DNA of 64,000 nucleotides from Cyanoderma ruficeps (lineage: Eukaryota > Chordata > Aves > Passeriformes > Timaliidae). Positions 12,101 through 25,200 of this stretch are shown piece after piece. A program made the translations under genes and the position numbers. The notes under the pieces were generated by a model, which saw only the letters and a list, made by a program, of their open reading frames with translations, did not search any database and was not told where the DNA came from. The stretch is from assembly GCA_008694505.1 (NCBI GenBank), contig VZDJ01000301.1, positions 6,339,274-6,403,273 on the forward strand, in the 5' to 3' direction. The first letter of the stretch is position 1, and each line of letters opens with the position of its first letter.

Positions 12101-15100
12101 GAGTTAGACTCAAGCCTTAGTGCATCTGGTGGGAAGCTGCCACTCAACTCGTGCTGCATCCTGTTGCCAGTGCAGTGCTGGGCACTGAAATCTGCCTTAT
12201 GGCTCACACTCTAAGTCCGTGGCAGAATTACTTTCAGCACAGATCCTGATGGGTCATCCTCTATTTCCATTCCAGGACAGTTTTTACTGATTCACAGAAG
12301 AGCACTGCCCACAGCAGGGATAGTCCATCCCACTGCCTTGGGGTTGTTTCCTTGCCCCTGTTAAACCTGCAGCACCTCACACATTCTTGATTCTGTTGCT
12401 GTCACGGGGCCTGTGCCTGCCATAATTCAGACTTAAATGTCTAAAAAGCCTGGAGAATACTCAAGGGCTGTACCCTCTTCGGTATTTCCATAGAAGTTTC
12501 TGCCCTATCATGTGGCTGTACCCAGAGCAGAGCAGGTCCTGCTACATACAGGTCCTCTATGGAACAGCAATCATGGAACTTCCATTTAAATCTGTACCTG
12601 GTGTTGTGATCCAACCTAACCTTCTTAAAAAAAGTTAAAATACGTTCTAACCCTGGGTTTCATGTCCTTAGCATTGACATAGGAGACTACACAAGGTACA
12701 AGAATAGAAGGCAGCTCAGCTTTGAATCTTTTGCTGATTCAAAGGTAGCTTCAGGACATGTGGACAAGTGTTAATCTCTTGTCACACTACAGCACTATAG
12801 GAAAAACATTTACATGAGCTGCTATGAAATCCATACAGTCCAGTTTGTTCTCTAATTTTATGGCTGTAATTTTTCACTCTTTCACATACTCAAGGGAGTC
12901 TAACAGTCCAAACACTAAAAGATAACTGAAAACCTAAAAGGGCATTAGGATTTTATCAAAATCTTATCTGCACCCGTTGGTGCTGCCCATCTGTTGCATA
13001 TAGCAAGAGCAAATTCAAGGAAGTAAAACACCCAATATAGATTGAAGTGAATAAATTGGGGGTTTTGTTTGTCCAGGGATTGCGCCTTATGGCACATCAT
13101 GTACCTGATTTACTTGTCCTAACGCAGGCCACTGTAAAGAGTACGTCATTAAACCTTTTAATTTCAAACACACTTCTGCAGTTGCAGTTTACAAGAAAAC
13201 GGAAAACACATGATTGCATCCCCATTGATCTCTTCACACTACTTATGCCAGTGCATAGGCTTTAATTCCAGTCAGGAAAAACAAATCCATGACAGAGACC
13301 AGTACAAAGAAATTTATCCAATTTTACAGGAAATCTTGCTTTTTGCAGAAGGGGTCCAAGAAAGACCATGTGAGAGGCAGCACTGCTTCAGTACCTAGCA
13401 TTTTCCTTTATTCTCATTTCAGCTGGTATCGTGGGATTGATAACAGTTTTAATTCCCATGGCCAAAACTTTTAAAATTAAGGGTGATTAAATTACTTTTT
13501 AAGCAAAACATCACTTGCAGATTGCTAAGGCAGCAATTTAAGTAGAATGAAATACCTTTTCTGACTAACAAAGGCCTGAAGATGCCATAATGTAATAAAC
13601 AGCTTTTCACTGCCCTGGTTCCCTTTCATACTGAGCACCATTGCATGGAGCAAGACAACAATTTGGCTCTGAACAGTTGGGGTGTTTTTGAAATGTGATG
13701 GTGTAGCTGGGCACTTCCAAGAGTAAAAATGCTGTCAAAGCATCATACAATTTAAAGTTCACAAGTAAAAAAAGTGGATGGCTCATCAACGAAAATGTCA
13801 TTTCTAAAGATAAAGACAGATTTTTTTTTTTCTCTTAATCATTACTCATGACTCCAAGGAAAAAAAATCAGTGTCTTACAGAACTAGCATGGGAAAGCAG
13901 CAAGGACAACAAATGTCAAGTTAAAGTCGATGTATTTCCTGGTGCATCATTTAAACAGTGCCTGAAGGATCATCCCAGCAAGATGGGCATTTCAACTTGG
14001 TTTAGCAGCATCCCTAGCTGGGGTAAGAAAGTCTCATCACTTTATTAGAACAACAGTGTCGTTAGAGGAGAATTTGGGAAGAAGTAGCTATAGTTTGTGT
14101 AAGTTTTTTACTTTTTAAATTTTTGTTATAAAGATTTAGTGGGATAACTTCACCAACCAGCTTGAAGCTGTGGATGTTCATGATTTCAGCAATTAGTATG
14201 CCAAAAGGCTGACTGTGCAACAGACTAAAAAATGTACTGTTCATAAAAATACAGCCTATATTTATGGGTTTTACCTCTTATGTTTTAAGGATGGCAGAGT
14301 ACAGCCCGTTTTCTTTTGCACTTTAAATGTTTTAGAGCAATACACTCTTTACCCTCAGACATCTTCATTCCCTTCCAAATAGTACCTGGAACTCAGATGC
14401 CACATTAAGATTCATGCTGTTTGACCTTCCTTGCCTTTCATGCAGAGCTCCAGTGGCTCTGACTAGCAAAGTTTGGTACACAAATAACAATTTTCATCAG
14501 AACTTTGGTTGCTTGTTAGGAAAGCATGAATGCTCTGTTAGAGGGTAAGTGTTGAAAACAGATAGTTATACTCATTAATTCACATTGAGTTTATACTGGC
14601 TTTAGCATCTTCTCCCATCTCACCAACAGAACACGCAGCATCACCAGCTTCCTTTGTAATGCCACATTTGATTTTCTTCTGTACAGTGAGGAAAAACTAG
14701 TCCATAAAATGAAGAAAAAATAAAGTGAATCCAGCACCAGTCTTTGCCATTACACTGATAAGTGGAGACTCTTCCTCAGTTAAAAGCTGCTGAGTGATCA
14801 GAGCACCCTGAACCTGGAATTGGAATGTCAAAAGTCTGCCTTCATTTTCATTGGCAAGCCACGTGCCAGTTTTCATACTGAACGCTCCGTGTCATCATCT
14901 AGGAGCACACAGTGCTCAGAGCCCCATCCAGCCAAGGAACAAAATCCTGAGAATATAAAGCTTGAAGAAAGTTCTTAATAACATGTATAGACTGGGAAAA
15001 GGATAGCAGAGGGTTTTCTGGCTTTGCCTTTTCCTGGACAGTCTCATACCATGAGTTCTTGGGGGTCTCCTGACATCTTTTGCAAAAGTCAGGATTGTTT

Positions 15101-15239
15101 GAAGAATATTCCCACAAAAGTGTTTTCCATAGCATGCAGAGAAAACAATTCAGCACCAGAGTGTTTGATATCTATGGTTAAGGAAACTTCCTTGTGCCAC
15201 CATCCAGGAGTCACTCTCACCACCTGAGCTGGAACTGAG
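9191..15239. other. Intergenic, nothing recognised
   Basis: About 6 kb of unique, AT-rich DNA with only short poly-A/T runs (for example at 11222 and 13822). No protein-family similarity in any of the short frames. Confidence 0.65.
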
Positions 15240-15600
15240 GCCCCTTCTCAGCGACAACCCCTCCACTCACAGTCAGACCAAGTTTCCTCATCAGCTCGAC
15301 TCCAGGTTTCCCAGAGCAGAGTCACAGACATCCAGATCCTTAAAACATTTTAACCACGGTACAGTAACCAAACAACAGGTTCAGCTGGTGCCTCCAGGGA
15401 GGGATACAAAACAAAAGAACCTCTGGGCTTTTATCCCCTTACAGTCTCCAGTTGGGAAAATCCAGGGTGTCCTGAGCTCCTGCCATGTCCCTGTCCCTCA
15501 CCTGGCTGTACCACAGGTCCCCATGCCCTCAGTTCACAGCTCCTTGCCTTGAGGCCCTGCCCCTCAGCTCAACCTGCAGCTTGTACCCCAAGCTATCTGC
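15240..15600. other. Unrecognised GC-richer segment, possible old LTR fragment
   Basis: Richer in C and T than its surroundings. On the minus strand it contains GGGGATAAAAGCCCAGAG (15438-15421), an arrangement seen around the TATA box of some avian retroviral LTRs. No paired LTR, primer-binding site or target duplication could be identified, so the identity is open. Confidence 0.25.
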
Positions 15601-17029
15601 ACTAAATGTATTCCCCAACATCTGTGGTGCCCAGTTTTAAGCTACTAGTAAAATACTCTTTAGCAGCCAGGAGTGTGGTGCTTAAGGTGAAGATGGCGTG
15701 TGGCCAGAGCCATTCTAAAGACTGTCTGGCTGTTCAAAATGAGATATTCTGCACTGAAAGCACCGTCATTGTTCTCAATGGTCTATTCACTTAAAAGAAT
15801 CACACCAGTAGACCACCATTAACAGCCAGCAGCTTCTCCTTTCAGCCCCCCTCCTCTTTTTATTCATAGACTTGAAATAGAAATGGCCTCGGACAAACAT
15901 TTCGATTTTGAACCACTTCCTACTCTGAAGTCATCTCCAGCATCAAAATGAACAACTGCAGTGTGAATTAAACCGTGTAAGATATGACTTTTGCCAAGTA
16001 CCACCATCTGGATATTTAAATCCACAAAATCTCTGCTATAGGGGCAAGTGCAGCACTTACGTTTCTAGAAGTGGGAAATCAGCCACTCCTCTACTTCTTG
16101 GTGCAGACAAAGTGCACATTACTGCAAGATCCCAACTGAGATAAATCCATACCAAGGAGCCTCTTCACCTGGTCTCATTACCTACCTGTGATGAGACTGA
16201 CCACTTAAAGCTCTTGAGTACGTTCTGTTTGCAATGGTGTGCACACACTTGTGAAAAGGAAAGAAACAAGTCTCATAACCCATTGATTTTTGCCTCGTCA
16301 CGCTTCTCTACCTGAAGCTAAAGGGTTAGAGGCAAACAGGTACAGTAAGCAGCTGTTTTATAACTGCAGCATAACACAGGACATGTATGTGTGGAGGGAG
16401 GAAAAGTCCAAGCCAGAGGCAACTGCCCTTTTCCATTAACACTTTCCCTTATATTTGCACCTTTCCTTACAAGCTTTGAATTCACCCTCTAAACACCATC
16501 ACTCGCTGCCAATACCAGACACTACCTCTACAGCACATTACAAAATGTGCCATATCTAGATAGGGAAAAAAGGTGAATTTTTTGCCCTATTTCAAAGTTT
16601 TTTCCTATCTTGCCAAGTTATCTGACTTACCTTTCAGCAATATAATGACAAGAGTATTTTGGAAATTCTCAAGTGTAATTTATGTAATCTGAGTCTGTTG
16701 TGTAAGGAGTCAGGAAGTCACGCTGTTGTACTGTTCCTACTATATTCTTACTCTATATCTAATGTTAAGAACACCATCTTTGCTGGAAAGCCAAGAGAAG
16801 AAACGCCCCAGGCTCCCAGGCTATGATTCACTTCGCCCTCTCCTATATCTGTGTAGGTCAAAAGGACATTTATGTAGGTGCATCAGATTTTGACATAAAA
16901 CCCCAGCTAGATTATGATCCAAAACTGCTGTCTGCTGTAGCAGCCCAGAGCTTTATCCCACCAGATTTTGAAAAATCTCCACAGTTGGAGGTTACACAAC
17001 TTCTCTGGGCAAAATCTGCTTGACTAGCC

Positions 17030-17110
17030 TAACAATGAGAAAGTTTTTCCCTTAAATTCAACGTAAACCTCTGTGACTTCAGTTTATGTCCTTTGCCTCT
17101 CAGCTTCCTA
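17030..17110 (-). mobile_element. Possible old CR1 fragment
   Basis: The stretch AATGAGAAAGTTTTTCCC, TAAATTCAACGTAAACCTC and CAGTTTATGTCCTTTGCC has the order of the CR1 segment that normally reads as failure to code followed by CCCTTGTCC. It is short and diverged, so the call is tentative. Confidence 0.45.
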
Positions 17111-20100
17111 CCATACAGTGCTGTAAGAGCCTGGCTCTGTCTTCTTGGCAACTTGCTCAAAGGCACAGGGAGGCTGCTGACAGGTCCCCCATAGAGTTAC
17201 AGTTTCCCCATACCCACTCAACACAGGGATACCATGGGACTATGGTTTATTTTATGAGATGTAGCTCTACATGTCCAAATTATAACTTCCAAGAGAAACT
17301 GCAGCAGTTTTATCTAGAAACCGAAGAGCTCACATTTTGCCAACAGCAAAATTTAAAAAAGAAAAAAAACCCGATTAAAAATGTGGTCTTGCTTGCCAAA
17401 ATACGTATTAAAAAAAAAAAAAAGCTAAAAAACACAGTAATGCAGCACTAGAAGTAGAACACCCACCTCCTGGTTATCCCAGTATCTCAGGCATAAGGCT
17501 GCTCTGCAAGAACAGCCACATTCACAAATAGAACAGTAAATCCCTAGCAGCATTTATCTAAATACAGAAAAGCATATTCCATACAGAAGTTTAGCAACAA
17601 AAACAGAGAAGGTCTGATTTAGTAAATCCAGTTTGCCTTACTTATTATTTAGCAAACACCTTCCACTAAAATCCTACAGTTTGTTGACAGCAATCTGAAA
17701 TGTGTTGAAGTAGGATACACATACAGAATGTCTTATTTACTAAAGCGGAATTATTTTTAGAAAAGCTGAATGTGGAACAAGCTACATCTTGCTCTAACTT
17801 ACAGCTGAGCATCCTGTTTACATGCTGATGTCCGTGTTTACTTTTTTGGTTACAGGAAGCAATGCCAAAAGACTTGAAATAATTTTGCCTCCCGCTGCCT
17901 ATCAAGTTATTTCGCTCCCGTAGGAAACAATGGCTGGGGGTCAGGTTCACTCATGCAGAGAAATGCAGAGAGCAGAGTTTCACTGCTCTGAGACAATGCC
18001 ATTTCAACAGCTTTGCTGCAAGGATTTGCTTTGCCAGGCTTCTTTGCCCAATCTGTCTCTCTGAAATATGTACAACTTCCTTCTGGCACTTTTGCTTAGA
18101 ATATTCTTTAAATTATTTTTCCCCTCTCTCCAAACCTTGTTCTCTCCCTTACAGTACTAACATTTTCCCATGATTTGCCCTCTGTCTTCAAGCTGCAGTC
18201 TTAACACATCAGTCAGATGCAACAGCAGTTTCTACATTCTATTCTGGCATTTTCATTTTATTTTATTAATTTGTATCTTGAAAAGCAGGATGGCTGGCCT
18301 TATAGAGGGTTAAGAGGAGGAAGCCAGGACAGTTCTCCATATGAATCTCTGTGCAAGTGCCAGCTGGATTTCGCAGCCCCGTGCTCGGCAAAGCACAGAA
18401 CAAGAACGCTGTTAGTATTCTTGGAGTGCTCTGAAGAGGAACAGGAAAAGAGGAGAAAATAATCTTACTCTGTACCAGAAAGAAGTGCTGGAAAGTCAAA
18501 GAGGAGAATTCAAACTCCATCCCTCCCCACAGTACATAATCAACATCACTCACAGTCACTCTCATGCATCACAGTGACACTAAAGGTAATAAGCTGTATG
18601 TGAAAGAAGGGAAATACTGAAGAGGTGTTGTTGCAGCACATCCCCCTTTCCTCCTGCTCTCCATGCCCTCCAAAGCTGAACGTTACTCCCAGGACACTGA
18701 AAATACTGCTTGCTGAACCTCTGCCCAGGAGGGGACCCACCATGCACCCATTCCTTCCTCTTGGGATATATTTATAATTGGCTTATAGCAAATACACTCT
18801 TTCAAATAACCAGAGGTCACTTAGTCTCTCAGTTTATAATTTAATGACTAATTTAGCCTACCTTGAGATCACTGCTAAGGAACATGAGGCAGCCCTAGCC
18901 ACAGACACAGCCCTAAAACCCAGACAATGTTGGGATGATATGGAAGTGTTGATGGCTCCCTAATACCTTAGACAGGTGGTGCACAAAGCTCAGGGCCTCT
19001 GGGCTGCTCCTGTGCATACAGACAGGTTAATTCAAACACCAGTGAGTTTTATTAATTCTCTATCAAGAGCAATTAATATTGAAACAGGTCCAGAACAAAA
19101 CCGAACAGTAAAATCCCCATTCTCCCATTGTGAAGAGCAGCTGTGTGGGGGAAGCAGGACTGGAGACAGTCCTGACCCTGTTTCCTCTACCTGCCTCACT
19201 CTGCAAGTGGACACATATTTGCCCCTGCCATTGTTAGCATATCCAAAATAAAAGTGCAAGAGGCACTGCCAAGTAGGACAGTAATGCACACAAGGAAAAT
19301 CCTTCAAATTCCAAAGTTACATAGAAAAGTAAAAAGCACCCATTTTTTCACCTCAGGGGCAAAATTGTACTTCACATGTGTGATGGACTGAATAACGCTT
19401 CATCACAAGAGCCAATTTTCTTCCAACTCCCCTGCAGCTCCTAAAACATAGATGTTAGTTTTGTACCTGATTTGCTAAATGGCTTTCCCTTCTATTACAC
19501 CTTTAAAAATAAAAGGGGATGATAAATACATAATTTCATGATTTACTGCACAGACCAGAAAGTAGATATTAGGAGGACTGTTCTCACTTAAGGAATGTAT
19601 ACTGAAATAAAAATAATCAAAAAAAATCCCAAACAAACATATGACTCCCCCTTTTCCACAGGGAGAGGGGGGGATATTCCTCATGGAAAACAAAAGCCAG
19701 AAGAAAAAGCTAAGTAGGCATTAATATGGAAAGAGTGTAAAAAGAACCCCTATGACTTATGGCAACAAAAAATCCCTAGGACAGTTCCATCTCACATAGA
19801 TTAAATTTTAGTGGTATGGAGAGTAAAAACACGAGTGGTAACAAAAAGTTAGAACAAAACCCACATGTAATGCAGGCATTGAATCCATAAACTAATTAGG
19901 ATCATAAGCACTCCAAGAAAATCAACAGTTTGGCATTTTTCTACCATGTAGGACCTTGTCAGAAAGATGCAGGACTCTTAAAAAAAACAACTGAAATATT
20001 TCTCCCAGTTCTGAATTCTCATTTTGCACTTTTTGTGGCTTTGCTGCCTGAAAGGCATGGTGAATGGCTACAGCTCCTTGGCTGTACTCCCTCTAACTCC

Positions 20101-21548
20101 CCCTTCAAACACATCCATTCAGGAGTATCTGTAAAACAACCCTATAAATTCCATTCCCTTTAAGATACTCAAACACCCACCTCCGTTCTGGGAAAGGCTC
20201 TTCTCCACAGACTGAAGGCATCCAGCACATCTCACTCCTTTCAGCTTTCCCTCCAAAGCTGCTTTGCAGCTGTAGATCAGGGTCCCAGAGCTGCATCCCT
20301 TCCCTTCTCACCCCACAGCTCTGCTTTTGCTCCTCTTTCTGGAAGCTTCTTTCTAGCAGAGACTTGTGGGAGCGCAGTCCCAGCTGTGATCATTGATGCT
20401 CATTGATGCCCTTTGACAACTATATGCAGTTCATGAACTCCCAGATGCAGAACTCCTGGCTGCAGTTACCTGAAGGAACCTGCATCACCAGGGCTCAGCC
20501 TTGGCTTGGGATTCCAAAAGCAAAACACCTGACCAGGAAAGGACCCCTTCACTGGGACTGACCCAGGACTTGAACACACAAGGAGTGACTGAAGCATCAG
20601 CTGATGTTTGTTTGATGCTCATCTTCAGACTCCTGATGAGCCTCAAATCTGACCCCTCCCCCCCAAAAACAGAATTTAGGCAACTGTTTTATTAATTCTT
20701 GTCACCATGTACACCACTCCCTGTCATCAAGCATGCAGGATTGCCTCTTTTGCAGAAGAGGCAATTACATGCAGTCCTGTGTTTGCAATTACATGCAGTC
20801 CTCTCCAAAGCCACATCCAAAGTTCCTGATGCCACTTTCACATTGCCTATGAAACGCAGGTTAGAATTTGTGTTAGAAAGTCCACAAATCTTAGGTGCAT
20901 CTGAACAAAGCTATGTAGAAATGAATTTGCCCCACTGGGAAAGGCTAAAGGTCCCCCACTGATTTCAATATGTCACAACATATATAAATGCTTTTTATTA
21001 TAATGCAGCAAGAATAAATCAGCCTTTCATTATCAAGAAGAGACAGTATTACTCGTTCTGGAGGCCTTTCAGAGAGGAGTGTGCTCTGAAATATTGTCAC
21101 TTTTGTTGCTTCTAATATGTCAGCTTGGAAAGGAGATCACAGAAAGAAGATCAGGCCAAGACAAACATTTTACTGCCCTTTTCCCCACCCTGATTACGAT
21201 TGCTTTTGGGTTGCTATCAGTAAATTTTAGTACCTCATACCAGCCAGATGAAGCTTTTTACTGGGCTCAGTGTCCTTACAAGGTTCAGACTTTGATGAGA
21301 TCGTATTTCATTTTCAGCTATTGCCCAACTGCAGTGTGTTTTAATTGAAAATTAGCTATTATTTAGCTATATCTTGTGTCACACTGTGTTGCACACCCCA
21401 GAAGTAGTTTCCAGGAAATCACTGCATCCCTAACCACCTCTGTAGTCCCAAATCATAAGGTTTTATTCACTCATGTGCTTGGTGTGATGGCAAGGAAGAC
21501 ATAAACCAGGTGTGGCTGTGCAGAGCTGTGGTACAGCACCACTGGAAG
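17111..21548. other. Intergenic, nothing recognised
   Basis: Unique DNA with a poly-A run near 17410 and a short direct repeat at 20761-20802. The frames present lack domains, membrane topology or splice-supported exon structure. Confidence 0.6.
20761..20802. repeat. Short direct repeat of 18 bp, 24 bp apart
   Basis: GCAATTACATGCAGTCCT occurs at 20761-20778 and again at 20785-20802 with six bases between. No gene is affected. Confidence 0.9.
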
Positions 21549-21612
21549 CAGCCCTGTGTCCCTATGTCCCTGTGTCCTCCCTGTGTCCCTGTGTCCTCCC
21601 TGTGTCCCGGGC
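21549..21612. repeat. Small minisatellite of CCCTGTGTCCT-type units
   Basis: An imperfect pyrimidine-rich array made from CCCTGTGTC, CCTATGTC and CCTGTGTCCT units, with a 19-bp higher-order step (CCCTGTGTCCTCCCTGTGT). All Gs fall on one strand only within the unit. Frames crossing it are repeat artefacts. Confidence 0.85.
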
Positions 21613-22131
21613 TCCAAGTCCCAGCCAGGCAGCCCTGGGTGTACCCTGGCTGTGCTCCTGCCTCCTCCAGGTTGTAAGTGAACCTCCCCCATGGAGAAAC
21701 TGTGATTTACTTTCTACTTAGTGCTGCCTACAAAGAGCCTCTCAATTTTTAGTCCATTAACAAATCTTTCCTGGGATCTATTAACATGTCACTATGGAAT
21801 GCCTTTTCCTTCAAAGTTTAATACCTCTTAACTCTCTCTTAATCACATTGCTCTACTCCACTTCATAGCCTGGGGCTTCAGGGAACCTTTGCCTTTTATT
21901 AGTACCCATATACAATCATGTTGTCATTCCAAAATCCAGTGCTGCTTTGGGTTTCATAAATTCTTATCACTTTGATTTACTTGGTGTGTCCGCAGCTCTC
22001 CGAGAAGGGAGATGTGCAGGCAGGGCAAGGAATGAAACATTCCAGTACAGAGCTGTGCCAGGGCATTCCTTTGCAGGGAGGAGCTGTTCCTGACAGGCAA
22101 GGTTAACATTGGTTTGGTGAAATCCTCAGTA

Positions 22132-22268
22132 CAACCCCTGGAGGTGTTGCAAAGACATGGAGAAGTGGCACCTGGGGACATGGTTTGGTGATGGACTTGA
22201 CAGTGCTGGGGCAATGGTTGGATTTGATGATCTTAAAGGTCTCTTCCAACCTGGGTGATTGCATGATT
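22132..22268 (+). mobile_element. CR1 LINE 3'-end fragment
   Basis: CCCCTGGAGGTGTTGCAAAG, GGCACCTGGGGACATGGTTT, GACAGTGCTGGGG, TTGATGATCTTAAAGGTCTC and TTCCAACCTGGGTGATTGC run in CR1 sense order and end in the ATGATTCC tail. Confidence 0.93.
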
Positions 22269-25200
22269 CCTGTTCTGAAAGTTGGTGAAAGCTGACAGAC
22301 TTCCATGCTTGCAGCTGTGAGCTTCCAAATGAAAATCTGGCTGCTCCTACCTTGGTAGTGCCCTGTAAAGGAAGATCTGTGATGCCACAGCCTTGTGAGG
22401 GTCACAGCGTTTCTGTTTTGGCCTGTGTAGAAGCTCTGCTGACTGCCTGGTGAGGGAGGGAAGGGACTACCTGTCTGCGTCCCATTTTCAGTCATTTGTG
22501 CCTCCAGGTGAGGAGAAAGAATACTGGAAGTCCTTCTTAGAAATGCGTGCTTAAATATCTGTTTTATCTCCTGTTGGAGATGATATTTTTCACTTTATGA
22601 AGGTGTTTGTGAGTGGCATGAGAAAGTTTCAGTGTGATAAAGCTGTGGTCTCTATTTGGTAAATGCCTTATTTATGTCACTGAATTCATTACTGGAGAAG
22701 ACAAAACTAAGATAGTGAAATTGTATAAAAGCAGCCCCTGACAATTCTCTTATATTTTTGGTTTGTTGGTTTTTTGTTTGAGTTTTTTTTCCCCAATGCC
22801 ATTTCTACTGAGAGGCATATTATCATGCAATTTAAGGTGCTATAGTACTAGGAACATGAACAAGATGGATTCACTAATTAAATGGAAACAAGGTCCAGCC
22901 TGACATCTCTAAAATACAGCAGATCCCATCACAGCCACATGCTTGTCTCCCTGCTGTTAGAGATTTGTCATTTGCAAGGTACCTGGGTTTTGTCTCAGCA
23001 TCATGTCAAAGAATCTGAAAAATATCTCATCTCTCTTCTAATAAGACACCATCTGCCTGTTTTTTAGAGTAGCCTCAGAGTAGGCATTGTCTGGGTCTGT
23101 TTGAGCACTTTTTGTCTGTTCCCAGTTTCTTTACAAGAGTTTTTTTTGATTTTTGTTTCCCCCCACAAGTCAGAGTTGCTGCAATGTGCTCTGTGTGGTG
23201 GAAGTGTTCAAAAGCAACGGGAATGTGCAGCTTGTACAGAATGCAGCTGCCTGCGAAATGGTGTTAGACACAGAGAATTCAGTCTGTCCTTTCTTTGGCA
23301 TCTATATCAGCTTCTTGTTTATTTCTGAATATAATTTAAATCCTAGTTTTTTACCTGGTTGGACCCTGACAGGTCACTGGGTTTGTCTCTGTGAATTGCC
23401 ATAGCAACTGTGGTGCTGGAGCAAACAGTCATGAGCTTTAATAGCCTGGGGGTCTGCAGCAGAGCACTCTTAATTTAGAGGCCTTCATATCTCTAATCTG
23501 GGTCGTTTCACCAGCTTGATTTGGCTTATTTTCTGTACTTCAGCATGGCTCACGTTGTGATCTGTGGGCTACAGGGAGAGGAGAGATGGGAGTTTGTGTT
23601 TGTTTATTTAGGAAGGATTACATTCTTTGGATAAACACCATCCCAGAACGAAGCCCAAACTGTAGATTGGCTCAGATGTATGTTTGGATGCAAAGGTTAT
23701 GCTATACTTTATTGCAAGCCTTGGGTTCACATCTGAAGCCGAGATGAGACACTGAGCACAGAAACATCCCATTAGCTTGAGCTGAAGCTGAATTTGGCCT
23801 GGATTGTGCTGTGCCTCGGGTGCCCCAGTGCCTCGGCCTGAGCAGTGCTCAGGGGCTGCTCTTTGCAGCTCTTTGCAGCTCTGGACTCTTCTCACAGCAG
23901 CTGCCCAGGCAGCGTTACTGTTGTTGTTCTCACAGCTTTGTTTCATTGTTCCCGTGGCCGTGCACCTGCAAACCCCGATAATTTTATATGGCAGGTTCTC
24001 ATGGGAAGCCATTACCACTGGTGTGAAGATCAGCCCTTTCCCCCAACCTTTTCATACCTCGTTTTGGAGGTGCTAGCTTGTGTCAGAGACAACTGAAACA
24101 ACAAAGCAGTGCTTGTACACTCTGTACTATTAAACAGTATTTTAAACACTGAAATATTAGCCAATAGCACGTGCACAGGAGGTTAAGGGCCAATGTGCAG
24201 CAATTTCTCTAATTACTGTACTCAGCTGTAATTTTGCCACAAAGAGGAGCATCCAGGAGGGAGTTTGGGTTAATCCCATTGGGAAGAAAAGCATATAATA
24301 AATAGCGGGAAAGCATGCAAGGAAAATCATCATCTTTCTCTTCATCCTCGCCATTGCTGCACAGAAGAGCCAGCCCAGAGGACACCTGGCTGGGGACCCC
24401 AGCAGTGCCCTTCCCTGCTGCCCACAGAGGAGTTTTCCCCTCTCCTTCTGTGTGTCCTCATGTGCAGACCCTGCCCACACCACTCTGAGAGTGTGGCTCG
24501 ACACCCTGCACTCAACAGCCCCAACAGTGTGAATAAGAATTAGGTGAATTATTGAAACCATGAGGGTAGGGAAAGTCACAAACAGTGCTATGGCAGATAA
24601 AAGACGTGGCATTTTTTTTGTTTTCACTGGATCTGCCTCACTCTTTTGGTGGAGCAGCATTAGCTACTCATATTTTATGCCTTACATAACACAAAATTTC
24701 AATGTAGATTTCAGTATCGATAATAACGGGTATGTAGTTGGTCATTTGATCAGTACTTACACATACCTACCAGCCATTAGTTTGACCTGCCATACTGCAC
24801 CTTTCTTTATGAAAATTCTGCAGCTGGGGATTTTCTCAGTTGGAATAGCTGGGTGTCGAAAGCCAAACTGCCCAGCCAGTCTGTGTGAGCACCAGAAGCA
24901 GACACCTGCCCACTCATTTTTTGTCAGGCATGGCTTTAGATACAGTTTCTGTGGAAATAAATACTATTGAAAATACATTTTCTCTTTTACCACTGAGACA
25001 GTTTTTAACAGTTGTGGACATTCCTGTATCCTTCAGATGAATGAGGGCTACCGATCTTCTTCTTAGAACAGCAAAGGGAGCTGAAATTACTCTGAAAAAG
25101 CAACTTTGTGTGGATCTGGAATATCCGGAGGTGCATTGCCCTATTCACCCACATTACAGCTCCTTGACTGCTGTTGCTTGCAGAGGGATGAGTAAAGCCA

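Noticed and set aside
24157..24660. 167-codon minus-strand frame with hydrophobic segments
   Set aside because: No known family, no supporting splice structure, and overlapping frames of similar length on the other strand point to chance.
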